Source of the DNA: Symbiodinium natans
Taxonomy: Eukaryota; Sar; Dinophyceae; Suessiales; Symbiodiniaceae
NCBI GenBank assembly: GCA_905221605.1
Contig: CAJNDS010001125.1
Span: forward strand, 729,106 to 793,105
Direction: 5' to 3'
DNA length: 64,000 nucleotides
Under the pieces are notes generated by a model. That model made no database searches and was not told where the DNA came from. It was given only the letters and a program-made list of their open reading frames with translations. The position numbers and the translations under genes are program-made. Positions 20,253 through 31,339 of the stretch are shown piece by piece. Each line of letters begins with the position of its first letter. Positions within the stretch are counted from its first letter, which is position 1.

Positions 20253-22340
20253 TAGGTGTGGGGTGCAGTATGCTGGGTTTCTTGCATGACCCCTCTACCA
20301 CCCGAGGTATCGACCCGGCATGGGTGCCGTGACCTTTGTGTCGCATGAGTGGTCGGGGCTCTCCCACCCTGACCCCGAGCACCCAGGCAGAGTTTCGGGT
20401 TTAGGGTTTAGGGTTCAGGGTTTAGGGTTTAGGGTTTAGGGCTAGGGTTTAGGGTTTAGGGTTCAGGGGCTTGCAGAGTTTGAGGAGAAGTCGGGCAACC
20501 CTTTTCCGGGCTTTATTCCGGGTAGTACCTTTAGGGAGGGGCGTGTATCCCTGACGTAAACTACTGTAAGGGTGCCTTATGGTGCCTTGAAGCTTCTGAT
20601 AGGTGTTGGGATGTTTTAGGGTTTCGCTTTTAGACCCCATGCCCCAGGCCCATAAAGTAGCTGAAATCAAGACAGTTTCTTACGGCCTGGAGCATCATCT
20701 GAGGGCAGGGACTATCAAGCCTACTACGTATGAGGGCGGCACAATACGTGAACCCGAAATTTGGGGCACAAAAACCCTAAGTGATACAGCGCGTACCCTA
20801 TGAACCCTGGGGTCAGGTTACAGGGTGCTTCGCGTCCGCAGTCAAACACTACATTGCTAACCCCTAGATTTTAGGTCATATGGTGGGCCGAAAACAAGTA
20901 GGTTGTTTGGCTAAGCCCGCCCTCTACCCCTCTCACCTCTGTTGGGGCAGGCGGTCACCCACCCTAACCCTAAACCCTAAACCCTAAAACCCAAACCCTA
21001 AACCCTAAACCCTAAACCCTAAACCCTAAACCCTAAACCCTAAACCCTAAACCCTAAACCCTAAACCCTAAACCCTAAACCCTAAACCCTAAACCCTAAA
21101 CCCTAAACCCTAGACAGCTTGCTAGAGCTCAGGGTAACAAGCTCTTTCTCAGAGATATGGGCAGTTCTCTAAATCGTGGTCCCTTCGCGGGGGTCCCCTA
21201 TATAAGGCGCCAACCTTACAACAAGGTCCCACACTTAATTCTCTAAACCCCAAACCTCAAACCCCAAACCCTAATGCCCAAAACACCAAACCCCAAACCT
21301 CAAACTTCAAACCCTAAACCCCACACCCCAAACCCTCAACCATGAACCCTAAACCCTAATCCCTAATCCCTAATCCTTAAACCAACCCTAAACCCTAAAC
21401 CCTAAACCCTAAACCCTAAACCCTAAACCCTAAACCCTAAACCCTAAACCCTAAACCCTAGAGCCAAAGGCAGAAGCAGCTGCACGCCCTGCAAGATGCC
21501 CTGCGGGGCTTCCGGGATCGATCCTTGTCGCTCACATACGACCCTGCGCCTTGGCAAGATTAGGGTTTGTAGGGTTTAGGGTTTAGGGTTTAGGGTTTAG
21601 GCTTTATAGGGTTCAGGGTTTAGGGGTTCGGGTGTGGGGTTTAGGGTTTCTAAAGGGTGTAGGGTATTGTGTGGGGTTTATTGTGTAGGGTGTAGGTCTT
21701 AGGGTTTACGGTCGTCGCTCAGCTATGAGCTCCAATTTGCTTTGTGGGCATTGCTTGGCTTTTTACAGCAACCTGCCTTCGGATATTGCACCACGCAGTG
21801 GACTTGGACATGCTGTAGAGGCTCCCCTCTGGCTGCAAGGCGCTCGTGCTTGTCTTGGGGCCCTCAAATCGACGACCCTAAACCCTAAACCCTGTACCCT
21901 GAACCCCAAACCCTAAACCCTAAATCCCCTTGGACCCCCACAAGCCCTGAGCCCATGGCTTAGGTGGCGCTGATGCGGCGATTTCAGATGCTCGGTGGGT
22001 TCTAGTGCGGTTTGAGTTACGTTCCGGTTCTTAGTAGGGAATGAAGAATTGGGCACCTAAAATCCCCCCACATACACACAAACCCTAAACCCTAAACCCT
22101 GCTTCCCTCATTGCCTACGAAGAAGCATGAAGCTAAACGCGTCAGCTCCCTTGGGTTCGATGCAAATCCCAGAAAATGACCCGCCGGCGATTTGAAGTTT
22201 AGGGTTCTGGGTTTAGGGTAGGGTTTAGAGTTTAGGGTTTAGGGTTTAGGGTCTAGGGTTTTGGGTTTAGGGTTTAGGGTTTAGGGTTTAGGGTTGCAGA
22301 TTTCTTTGGGGGTCAAAAGCTTCCCAGAGGTCCTGAACAT
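20253..22340. other. array-rich stretch with short spacers
   Basis: 20990-21112 and 21383-21459 are long CCCTAAA arrays; 21164-21238 is a family D copy (GGGCAGTTCTCTAAATCGTG left end). 20600-20810 is open on both strands. 21725-21870 is open on plus (SSNLLCGHCLAFYSNLPSDI) and could be an exon. No gene is assigned. Confidence 0.6.
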
Positions 22341-22349
22341 TAGGAGATC

Positions 22350-22860
22350 ATGCGCGGAAAACACCGCCCGGAAAGTTGTCACAGGTCACAGCTTCTCTGG
22401 CTTTTCGCAGGTTACCTGTATAGTTTCCTAGAGGCCTCAAGTTATTTTTATATCGTACTTCGATTGGAAAATGAAGATGGGGCGCTACCCAAACCGGATT
22501 GGGCTGGACGGGCGGCCGGGGGGGGAGAGGAGGGGAGAGGGGAGAGAGTGGGGGAGAGGGGAGACTATGCGAGAGGGGAGTGGAGGGGAGAGGGAACACA
22601 AAGGACTTTTGCTCATTGAGTGAAAAATGTTGAAATTATGTCCATCATTATTGTTGCTTCTTTTCTTTAATCGTTTCTTAGTGTAATTTGTAACGTTCAT
22701 GAAACTATTGTACTTTTTTATGTATTCAGTACTCGAATTCCTGTAATCATACACCATAACAGATGATAGTTTATTGGGGCTGTTATGAGTCTTTTCATCA
22801 GTCCCACTAGTTATAATTAGGGAACCTTACGACTTCTATCTTCTGGACAGGTCGCACGCG
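22350..22860. other. GA-rich tract then AT-rich island
   Basis: 22380-22500 is open on plus with a hydrophobic segment (WLFAGYLYSFLEASSYFYIV) after a possible TTTTCGCAG acceptor. 22505-22600 is a G/A-only run. 22620-22850 is AT-rich and telomere-repeat-free, like 6187-6660. Confidence 0.5.
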
Positions 22861-22878
22861 AGCTTTGCGCGCATTAAT

Positions 22879-23184
22879 TTGCCCCGCCCAAAAACAGACC
22901 TTAACAAGAAATACTTCCAGCCCCCTCAGAAATACCAACCCGGATCTTCTTGTGGTAGGGTCTATGGTCTAGGGTTTTGGGTTTGGGGAACTTTGCATGA
23001 TGCGGAGACTTATAAACCTTCAACCCTGCGCCCTATTGAAGGACATGAGACTTACATACAAGCGTTTTGGGCAAAAGGTTCAGGTTCGGTGTTGGATTCC
23101 AACTTAGCGATGAGACGACTTGTTCAGGTCGTGCGGGAAGGATATGGAGGCTATGGCCTCCTTATCATCACCAGTTCAATATAA
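22879..23184 (+). CDS. open reading frame, about 100 codons
   Basis: Reads PRPKTDLNKKYFQPPQKYQP, then a Gly/Trp-rich stretch that is translated degenerate TTTAGGG (GLGFWVWG), then a tail with ETYIQAFWAKGSGSVLDSNL and MRRLVQVVREGYGGYGLLII to TAA. No in-frame ATG start is secure, so an upstream exon is likely. Unknown family. It is one of the few islands where a telomere-like stretch stays in frame. Confidence 0.4.
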   Translation: MPRPKTDLNKKYFQPPQKYQPGSSCGRVYGLGFWVWGTLHDAETYKPSTLRPIEGHETYIQAFWAKGSGSVLDSNLAMRRLVQVVREGYGGYGLLIITSSI

Positions 23185-23249
23185 ACCCCTCAACCCTAAA
23201 CCGAAATCCCGAAACCCTAACCCTAAACCCTAAACCCGATACGTAAGAC

Positions 23250-23312
23250 CCATGGATGGACTTCAGGAAGGTGCTGTCCTACAACGAGCTGCAGGCTCCG
23301 AAAAGAGCTCGA
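23250..23312 (+). CDS. candidate exon
   Basis: Reads MDFRKVLSYNELQAPKRARG into a TTTAGGG tract. Short; composition only. Confidence 0.25.
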
Positions 23313-24061
23313 GGGTTTGGAGGGTTCTGTGGGTTAGGGTTAGGGTTTAGGGTTCAGGGTTTAGGGTTTAATTAGGGTTTAGGGTTTAGGGTTTAGGGCT
23401 AGTGCTTAGGCTCTTTGTGGCGGACTTTGGTCTCAGTGGGGATCGTCTCTGCTTTTTTTCTACCTCCCTTAGGGCAGGGTTTATCAATTTGGGTCTTGAT
23501 GTGCCTCTAGAAACCCCTAAACCCTAAACCCTAAACCCTCTAACCTAAACCCTAAACCCTAAACCCTAAACCGTCTACGTTTCCCGAGTGTTTCCCCGAA
23601 CCTCGTTGTTGTACCTCGTTGCCGTTCAGTCAAGAGCGTACCCGGCGATTCTGACAAAGCAGCTTAGGATTTGGGGTTTATGTCCTTACTAGGGATAATT
23701 ATAGTAGCATAGGGTATATTGACCCCGATCTTGGGGTCATGTGTCCTCAACATTTCAGGTCTTTCTCGTCAGGCGTGCATGGCTCGGGTGTTTCAGCACT
23801 TGGAATGATGTAAAATGCACTGGGACGCCTCAGCGCCCATTCCCTTTGCACCCTGAACCTAAATCCGTTTAAAACCCCAAATCCGAACCCCTCTAACCCA
23901 CTAAACCCCTGTAAAGCCTGTAAACCTGGCAACACAAGCCCTCTACCCTTTAAGCCCTCTAAGCCCCCCAAACCCTCTAAACCCTAGCAGCCACGCCCCC
24001 AAACCCTAAAAAAAAAACCTCAACCCTAGACCCTAAACCCTCAACCTTACACTCCTGGCAG

Positions 24062-24122
24062 AAGCTCTCTCGTGGTTGGCTCTGGATCGACTTTCTGAGC
24101 ATCCCACAGCCTCTCGACCGGG
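24062..24122 (+). CDS. candidate exon with WLWIDFLSIPQP motif
   Basis: Follows ACTCCTGGCAG| and ends CCGG|GTTGAG. It encodes KLSRGWLWIDFLSIPQPLDR. From memory, a W-x-D-[FY]-x-S-[IV]-P-Q signature is common in large dinoflagellate protein families of unknown function, which is the basis for taking this as real coding sequence. Arrays flank it on both sides. Confidence 0.5.
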
Positions 24123-24383
24123 GTTGAGAGGGCTTGAAGGTCTAGGGTTTAGGTTTAGGGTTTAGGGTTTAGGGTTAGGGTTAGGGTTTAGGGTTTTAGG
24201 CCAGGCAGTCCGACTACTCGGCCCAAACCTTACACCCGAAACCTAAACCCGGGGTTTTGCTGGCTGGAGGCCTTCGACTTTTGGTCCCGAAGTTGTTCTG
24301 TAGGTTTTTTTGACTTCAGCCTTGAGACGACTTGGTCTGAGGGCAGCACCATCTGCGCCTGCATCAATTAAGGTTTAAGTTTA

Positions 24384-24650
24384 GGGAGTCTTCTTCCGGA
24401 GCTTGCACTCTTCTCCCAAGCCCTCGCTCTTGTTCCTGCCCGACCCGCTCACACACGTACCAAACGCCAGGGCCATAAGCACACGTTGACAGCGTCTACG
24501 CGCTTGCCTTTCTTCAAAGCACGACTTACGCCCTAGATCTACGCGCAAGTGGCGCAAATCCAGGCTTAGGCCATAAGCCTCGTGTTGGAATTCCAATCCT
24601 GCTGGCCCCAGGCGCTGTGCGTGCGAGACAGACGAGGACGACAGCTGGAG
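24384..24650 (-). CDS. open island on the minus strand
   Basis: About 88 open codons with a basic helix-like piece (RKSCFEERQARRRCQRVLMA) ending just inside a short TTTAGGG-like tract. Unknown; no acceptor or donor is fixed. Confidence 0.25.
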
Positions 24651-24659
24651 TAAATTTGT

Positions 24660-27600
24660 TTGAACTCCTGGCTTTTTTGGGGACCCCCTATAGAGTTGGG
24701 TTTAGGTTTTAGGGTTTAGGGTTAGGGTTTTAGGGTTTAGGGTTTAGGGCTTGAGAAGAAGACATGTGCATCTTATACCACGCGAAGATGTTCCCTGCCA
24801 TGGTAGATCGGCCACAAGCCCTTTGCGGTTTCACCCCAAGGCCCTGAACACTATTGGCGGCTGTCAAAATCAACAATCCCCTTTGGGGCTACCCTAATAC
24901 TAGGTGCCGTATTATAATAGGGACCCTAAACCCTAAACCCTAAACCCTAACCCTAAACCTCGGAAGCCGGAAGGATCGGACGCTGCAGCAGGAAAATCTG
25001 GAGGACGCAATACAGAGCCTACACACCCCTCCGGCAAGAGAGGGGTCTAGGGGGAGGGTCGGAAGAATTACTAAGAATCTTCCTCATGATCCCTCTATAA
25101 GTATGCTATAATAACCCCCCCAAACCCCTGGTCTAATCATTAAGCCCCCTATATTAGGGTATAGAGTCAGGTGTGTAGGGCTTACAGGTTTATAAGGGTT
25201 TGGGTTTTAGGACCAGGGACGAGGAGAACACTTTCGCGGGGGCCGAGTGGACCCTGTTCATCATCGGGTAGTTGGTGTTTTTGTGGTTGTTGGGTTTAAC
25301 CCAAAAAGTCCAAACCTTCAACCTCAGAGGAAGGGTTTAGGGTTTAGGGTTTAGGGTTTAGGGTAAAAACCCTAAAACCCTAAACCCTAATCACACTTAG
25401 AATTTGCTTCAGCAAGAGGGTCATGCCCGAGCTTAAACCTGAGGCGGGGAATGAACCCCAAAAGCCTAGGATTTGGATCCCCAAGTCCCAAAACCCTTTG
25501 TTTCTGGGCGTTTAGGGTTTAGGGTTTAGGGTTTAGGGTTTAGGGTTTACCTCCTGAACTTGTTGCCCTGGGGCCAAGGCTAGTATTCCCCCCTAAAGCT
25601 TGGAAGTCCTAGTGCAGCGTTATCGGGGTCCCGGCTGGTTCCCCCTAAAATAAACCCTAAACCCTAAACCCTAAACCCTAAACCCCCTAAACCCAAAACC
25701 TAAAGCTTTCCGAAAAGGCAGGGGCTTGCTCTACTGGTCTTGCCGTCCTAGGCCAAGGGAACCTCGAGCCCAAACCCCCAAAGCCCTTAAAGCCCAAGCT
25801 CCTGACCCTTAACCCAAACCCCAACCCCAAAACCCAAACCCCAAACCTAACCCTAAACCTAAACCCCAGGTATGTAGCCCATAGCTCCTACTTCCTCATC
25901 CCTGGCGCCGGTCCAGCATCACGAGAGGGACGGCTCATGGATTTCGGCCCCTTGTCCTTTATAGGGTTTGGGGTTTAGGCTTTAGGGCTTTGAGGGGTTT
26001 AGGGTTTAGGATTGGGGATTTGGGGATTTCCGAGAATGGGGGTACCCTTTTTGGGGGTCCCTTTAAGGAACCCTTTTATCAGGGTGTACCCGATGTTGGG
26101 GCCTCCTTGGACACTGGGGCATCCAAGTAATCTGTCTTGCAGGCACCAGATTGATCGGGCTTAGATGCTAGCCTAAACCCTAAACCCTAAAAACCCACCC
26201 TAAACCTAAGCCCTAACCCTAAACCTAGGGTTTAGAAGCCTTATAGGGCTTATGGGTTTACAGGGCTTAGTATAAACTGCTGTTTAGAGGGTTCAGAGGG
26301 GGTTGCTCTGCACTTGAGGTTGATGTGAAGGCCCTGTGGTGGGCTTTCTAGGGGCCTGGCTATGGTGTAGGCTGTAGATCCCAGAGAACTCTTCAAATTT
26401 CCAGAGGTTGAGGCCGGCTGAACTGCATGAGCCATTGCTGGATTTCGGCTCAGGGCTGTCTCGGAGCGCCTGCTTTCGTTTTCGTTGAGGGGATGCCCCC
26501 CCCCCCCCCCCCAAGGGGCCTAAAAGCCAAAAACCCTAGTTCAAAACAGAGCCAGAACCGGAAAAGCTGTAAACCGCAAAGAACCTGGGCACAGAGCCAG
26601 AAAGCAACGGTGTTCCCAAGAAACCCAATCCCAGGTTCTCACTGATCATGATCCCAATCATATACATCTTTCTTGGTAGGGATCCTACTGGCCAAGGCCC
26701 CCAAACCCTAAACCCTACACCCTACACCCTAAACCCTAAATCCTGAACCCTCAACCCTAAACCCTAAACCCTAAACCCTAAACCCTAAACCCCATCCTCC
26801 ACACCGGGCACTGGGCCTTTGAAAGGCTCATGGAAGTCACGTGGCTGGTGCCTAGGCTGACATCGCCTGAGTTTAGGGTTTAGGGTTTAGGGTTGAGGCT
26901 TTAGGCTTTAGGCTTTAGGCTTTAGGCTTTAGGCTTTAGGATTTGGTTTACGGGATCTTCTTTTGGTTTGGGGGTTACGGCGCTCAGAGCTTGGGCTTTT
27001 CGGGTTTAGTATTCCCCTCTTTCCTGTATAGGCTAGCGGAGTTGCATGTAGCAGGTTTGCGTGTTTTTTTTTTGGGGGGGAGGTGGGTTGGGAGGGTTAC
27101 CCTAAACCTAAACCCTAAACCCTAAACCCTAAACCCTAAACCCTAAACCTTAAACCCTACGCTATAGTAGGGGTGGGGCGGGATCCTGGGCTTCGGTGTC
27201 AAGGGCTCTGGGGCTCTCTCATCCTTGGGTTGCCATTCCCAAGGACCCCCTAAGAAGTTTAGGGTTTGGGGTTTAGGGTAATAAGGCTTCCGAAGCCCTT
27301 TAAGGTTCAGAGCTGTCCCCCCCCCCCCCCCCCCCCCCTTCCCCTCATCCTATTTTTGGAAAATACCCGTACATGATTTCAGGTCCCCCTGTTTTGAGAC
27401 AATACCCTCATGTGATTTCAGTTGCGAGTCTGGTGGTTCCCTATTTTAGCCCAGGGTGTTGGGGCTTCAGGAGTGGGGGGTTCTAGGATTAGGACTTACG
27501 TCAGCCCCCTACTTGAAACAACAACCGCAAGACTAAGTTCGAATTTCAGGGTTTAGGGTTTAGGGTTTAGGGTTTAGGGTTTAGGGTTTAGGGTTTAGCC

Positions 27601-27830
27601 CCCAAAACCCTGGAAACCTTACCTCAAAAGAACAAAGTGCCAGGGCGCGCGCATTGCAGGTTGAGGGCTGTAGGGCTTCTTGTTGGATGCTGCACGGGAA
27701 AGCTCTAGCAAAGGGGGCAGGCCAACATCCTGGTCAAAGCATCGAAAAACCCATCACCTAAACAACCCTCCCAAAAAATCTCGAAGCAACCCCCAAAACA
27801 ATCCAAGCTGCCCCTAAATACCCCCAAGCC
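24660..27830. other. arrays, degenerate repeat and small spacers
   Basis: Short arrays in both orientations, a homogenised TTTAGGC run (26895-26940), poly-C runs near 26497 and 27317-27338, and a family D fragment at 24878-24917. 26200-26650 is open on both strands without a motif. No firm gene. Confidence 0.6.
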
Positions 27831-27838
27831 CGAGCAAG

Positions 27839-28083
27839 GTGCCAGTTCGAGTTCACGGTGAATGTGATCATGGGCGCCAAGCCTGCGCTCGCCCAAGCCA
27901 AGCCGACCCCCAGGGACCAAGTGATCCCTCCTAATGGTATGTTTTGGGATGTTCCCCGTTAGACTCACAGCTCCTTAGTAGGGATCATAGTACCCCTCTC
28001 TTCATAATCCCTGTTAAGGACTGTTAGTATAAGGGGGAACATCCCAAGGTATGTTTGGTATCCAATGTCCTCTAAACCCCTAA
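27839..28083 (+). CDS. hypothetical gene 3' part split by a family A introner
   Basis: Exons 27839-27936 and 28049-28083 (TAA 28081-28083). The first reads CQFEFTVNVIMGAKPALAQA and KPTPRDQVIPPN. The intron 27937-28048 starts GTATGT, supplied by the left copy of the element's duplication, and ends CCCAAG just before the right copy. Spliced, the reading continues GMFGIQCPLNP to the stop. Short and unrecognised, but the element-splice coincidence is exact. Confidence 0.45.
27944..28047. mobile_element. family A introner-like element with perfect 8-base duplication
   Basis: TTGGGATGTTCCCC and GGGGGAACATCCCAA ends, flanked by GGTATGTT at 27936-27943 and 28048-28055. Confidence 0.85.
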
Positions 28084-28769
28084 ACTTTAGACGCTAAACC
28101 CTGAACCCGAAAGGTGCATGTCCAAGGTAAGGGATGTGCAACAGCTTATGAGTGGGTTGAGTGCGGCTGCAGCTCATATTGATCAAGGAGAACAATGGAA
28201 ACCCTAAGCTTCAATCCCAATTGAGCCTAAACTCCGCGCTCTCTCCCGACGAGCCTGGTACGAGTCCAAATTCCCTAAACCTTAATTAAACCCCAAACCC
28301 TAAACCCTAAACCCCAAACCCTAAACCCCAAACCCTAAACCCTAAATCCTAAACCTAAACCCTAAACCCTAGATCCTCAAACCCTAAACACTAAATCCCT
28401 AAGCCTTTTAAACCCTAAATGTCCTCAGCCAGCTCCGGTGGGTTCAGGATGTCCGGGCCTTCGGTCATTGATGATTTGGGGTTTAGGATTTAGGGTTTAG
28501 GGTTTAGGGTTTAGGGTTCAGGGGGTTGGGGGTTTTGCGATTTGGGTGTAGAGTTAGCGGAGCATTGGCTTCAAACGAGTTTGGTTGCGGAGTGCTTTCG
28601 TGCACCTGCCTTGAGAAAGCCTCGGCTGTCTGACAGAGTTTGGAGCTCTTAAGGGCTTGGGGCTTAAGGCTCAGGGTTTAGGGTTACGAGTGCTGAGGAG
28701 GCAATGTTTAGTTCAGGACTTGTGGTGTCAAATCACTGTACTGCCTGCGCTGCCTCAGCCCTCACCCTA

Positions 28770-28876
28770 CTTGGAGGTTCATGGTACTTACTCACCAATT
28801 ATATCTGTACTTATAACCCTACTTATAATACCCCTAAAGGGCCTTATAGGGGCTATCAGTACCATGAACCTCCAAG
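28770..28876. mobile_element. family B element, short copy
   Basis: CTTGGAGGTTCATGGTACTT start and complementary end, flanked by TA on both sides; 107 bases. Confidence 0.8.
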
Positions 28877-28879
28877 TAC

Positions 28880-29370
28880 ACACAGTCAGGTCTTTTTGGT
28901 GCAGGGATTGCGCGCGGTGAAGAAGGCTTTCGGCTCGCATTCAGCAGGGTCTCTTGTTTGTTGTACTTGCCATCTGTGTTTTTTAATGGCGTGCTGTGAG
29001 CTCGCGAACAAGTAAGCATCTGTAAGGTTGGGACACAAGACTCTGAGAACTTGGATGTAGAACTCAAGCCTTTAGTAACAGCCGGGTGCGCATTCAAAGA
29101 CCCATAAAATCTCCTTTCAAAATAAGTTCTTTGTTGGGGCTTTAATAAGTCCTTTGATGCGGCAACTTGTCAATGGTGGTTTCGTTTCGTTCGCGAATTC
29201 ACGCGGTTCATGGGTCCCCTCTTCGTTTGTCCTTGTCACCGTAGTCATGCACGCTCTCTACACCTTTATCCACTTGCTTCTCTCTCACCCTGGCAGTCAA
29301 CGGTTAGCACATGAAAGTAAAGAACGTAAAGGAGAAGGAGAAAGGAAAAGGACGTCTTTAGTTCGCTGAG
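28880..29370 (+). CDS. open islands, one with a possible membrane segment
   Basis: 28900-29015 follows a T-rich acceptor (TTTTTGGTGCAG) and reads GLRAVKKAFGSHSAGSLVCC. 29154-29369 is open (TTG or internal ATG start) with a hydrophobic stretch (PSSFVLVTVVMHALYTFIHL) followed by a basic KERKGEGERKR tail and TGA. The minus strand is also open. No family is recognised. Confidence 0.25.
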
Positions 29371-30790
29371 TTCGCTCACTTGTGCGTTTGGCTCATTGCA
29401 GGGCTTGTGAGGTGAGAGCGGGGGGTGCCAGTTCCGCTCAGCAATTTTACCGGGATGTTTGAGCCCGCACAGCCTAAAGGGTCCTGACGAGAGCTGAGGT
29501 ATCTTCCCGGATCTTTCTGCATTTCGCACCCTGCCTGGCTCAGTTCACCAACGAGGTGCAAGGGGGCAAAACGGGTTTAGGGTTTAGGGTTTAGGGTTTA
29601 TTGCTTTAGGTTTAGGCTGAGGTCTGATCGCGAACATGGTTGAGGGGCGCCCGAAACCCGTGAAAACGACACCCCCTCCCCCCCCCCCCCCCCAAAAAAA
29701 AAAAAAAAAACAGATTTCGCGAAAACCCCAAGATGCTTCCCTTCCTAAGGTTCCACTAGGGCTTCACATGGCCAGATCTCCAAACAACTTGAGGTTTAGG
29801 CCCGAAACCCTGGGGTCTTTCGTTCCCGAGCCCTAAACCCTAAACCCTAAACCCTAAACCCTAAACCCTAATGTTCGTGCGGAGGCTGATGGTTCGCGCA
29901 GGCGCCCCGAAAGTAAATGAAACCCAGCCACAGTCCAAAAAAAACCAGGTGGGACTGTGGAATGCGTAGCTGAATTTCAGGTCGGACGTTGGGCCTAAAC
30001 CCTAAACCCTAAACCCTACACCCTGAACCCTAAAACCCTAAAACCCTAAACCCTAAACCCTTGTCGGGTTTTGGTGGGAATTCGGGATTAATGCTCCGAT
30101 TGGCAGGCGGACAAGACTTTCATTTCGAATGCCTTGGAGGAAGTGATCGATGCGCAAGTCTACAGGTGCTTGGGTTTAGGGTTTGGGGTTTGGGGTTTGG
30201 GGTTTGGGGTTTGGGGTTTAGGGTTTAGGGTTTAGGGTTTAGGGTTAGGGTGTCTGAGGGGCCGGGGTGGATGGTGTTCCAGCAGTCCCACATAGAGTTG
30301 GTTCAGGCGATGGGGTTTAGGACTTATCGGGCTTAGGGTTTGTGGTTTAGGTTCAGGCGGATGGATCTTTCTGAGTAATTCGTCACCACAGGTCTGCCAA
30401 AAATGACCCTAATCTAGAACTGCCCGAACCTTGCAGTCCGAAACCCTCAACTCTGGAATTCGGCAGTGCCCCCCTAAACCCTAAACCCTAAACCCTAAAC
30501 CCTAAACCCTAAACCCTAAACCCTAAACCCTAAACCCTAAACCCTAAACCCCTAAACCCTGGACCCTGAGCCCAATAGTCCTCAGACATCAGACTCCGGG
30601 GTAGCAGTGACGTTGGGCCCCCCCAAAAGGCTGGGAGACTACTCACCCACCCACCCACGGAATGAAGTTTAGGTTTGGGGTTTAGGGTTTAGGGTTTGGG
30701 GTTTAGGGTTTGGGGTTTAGGGGTAGGGCTGAGTTTTTTTTTTTGGGGGGGGGGGGTTTAAGAACCGTTCCCCCAAGCCCTGAACCCTGG
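29371..30790. other. arrays, poly-C/A run and spacers
   Basis: CCCTAAA array 30475-30549, TTTGGGG-variant run 30178-30225, poly-C then poly-A near 29668-29710. Spacers are open in several frames without a motif. Confidence 0.6.
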
Positions 30791-30795
30791 TTTAG

Positions 30796-31339
30796 AGCTT
30801 GTTTCCAAAAATGTGGGGCTCCTGTTAGTTATCACATGGCTCCTCATTGTTGTGTTCCGGGCAAGGCACCACTGTTACTTAGAGAACCGTCCACATGCCC
30901 TCGGCAACCGAGACTTCCACCTCGCCCCCTGCCTCGCCCACAGCAGGTTGGGGTTTGGGTTGGGGTTTTGGCATGAAACTCCATGCCCCGAACCCCAAAC
31001 CCAACCCCCCCCCCCTGGAGGTGTCCCAAGCGAAATGTTCACCAGCAGAAAGGCGGCCCGTACTAAGGCCCAGTATCTAAGTTCCGCCAAACTATGTCAC
31101 AGTGGAAAGATTTTACATGTTTCAGGGTACTGAAACTCAGCAAGGAAATAGACATTTAGATCATGAATACTATCCCAACCATGAACTAGCAAAACCGAGC
31201 ACAATTCAAGAACTGACCAGATGGCTCCACAGGCTACGCGCTGCTGGCGAAGTGCATCGGTTGCAGATGCTGGTGCCTTGCCTCGCACATAAGGTTCTTC
31301 GCGGGCGCGTTGAACGAAAGGATGCTACAGGCCTGAAGT
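30796..31339 (+). CDS. candidate exons: membrane-segment exon and a basic exon
   Basis: 30796-30946 starts after GGTTTAG and encodes a hydrophobic helix (GLLLVITWLLIVVFRARHHC), ending CAGCAG|GTTGGG at a degenerate repeat intron. 31126-31339 follows TTTACATGTTTCAG and reads TETQQGNRHLDHEYYPNHEL, then STIQELTRWLHRLRAAGEVH, to a possible donor CTGAAGTGG|GTTGAG. Their phases (2 and 0) do not match directly, so an exon between them is missing (31018-31080 is open) or they belong to different genes. Confidence 0.4.

Noticed and set aside
22150-22180. Second tRNA-like GGGTTCGATGCAAATCCCA
   Set aside because: A T-arm-like piece alone; no cloverleaf around it.
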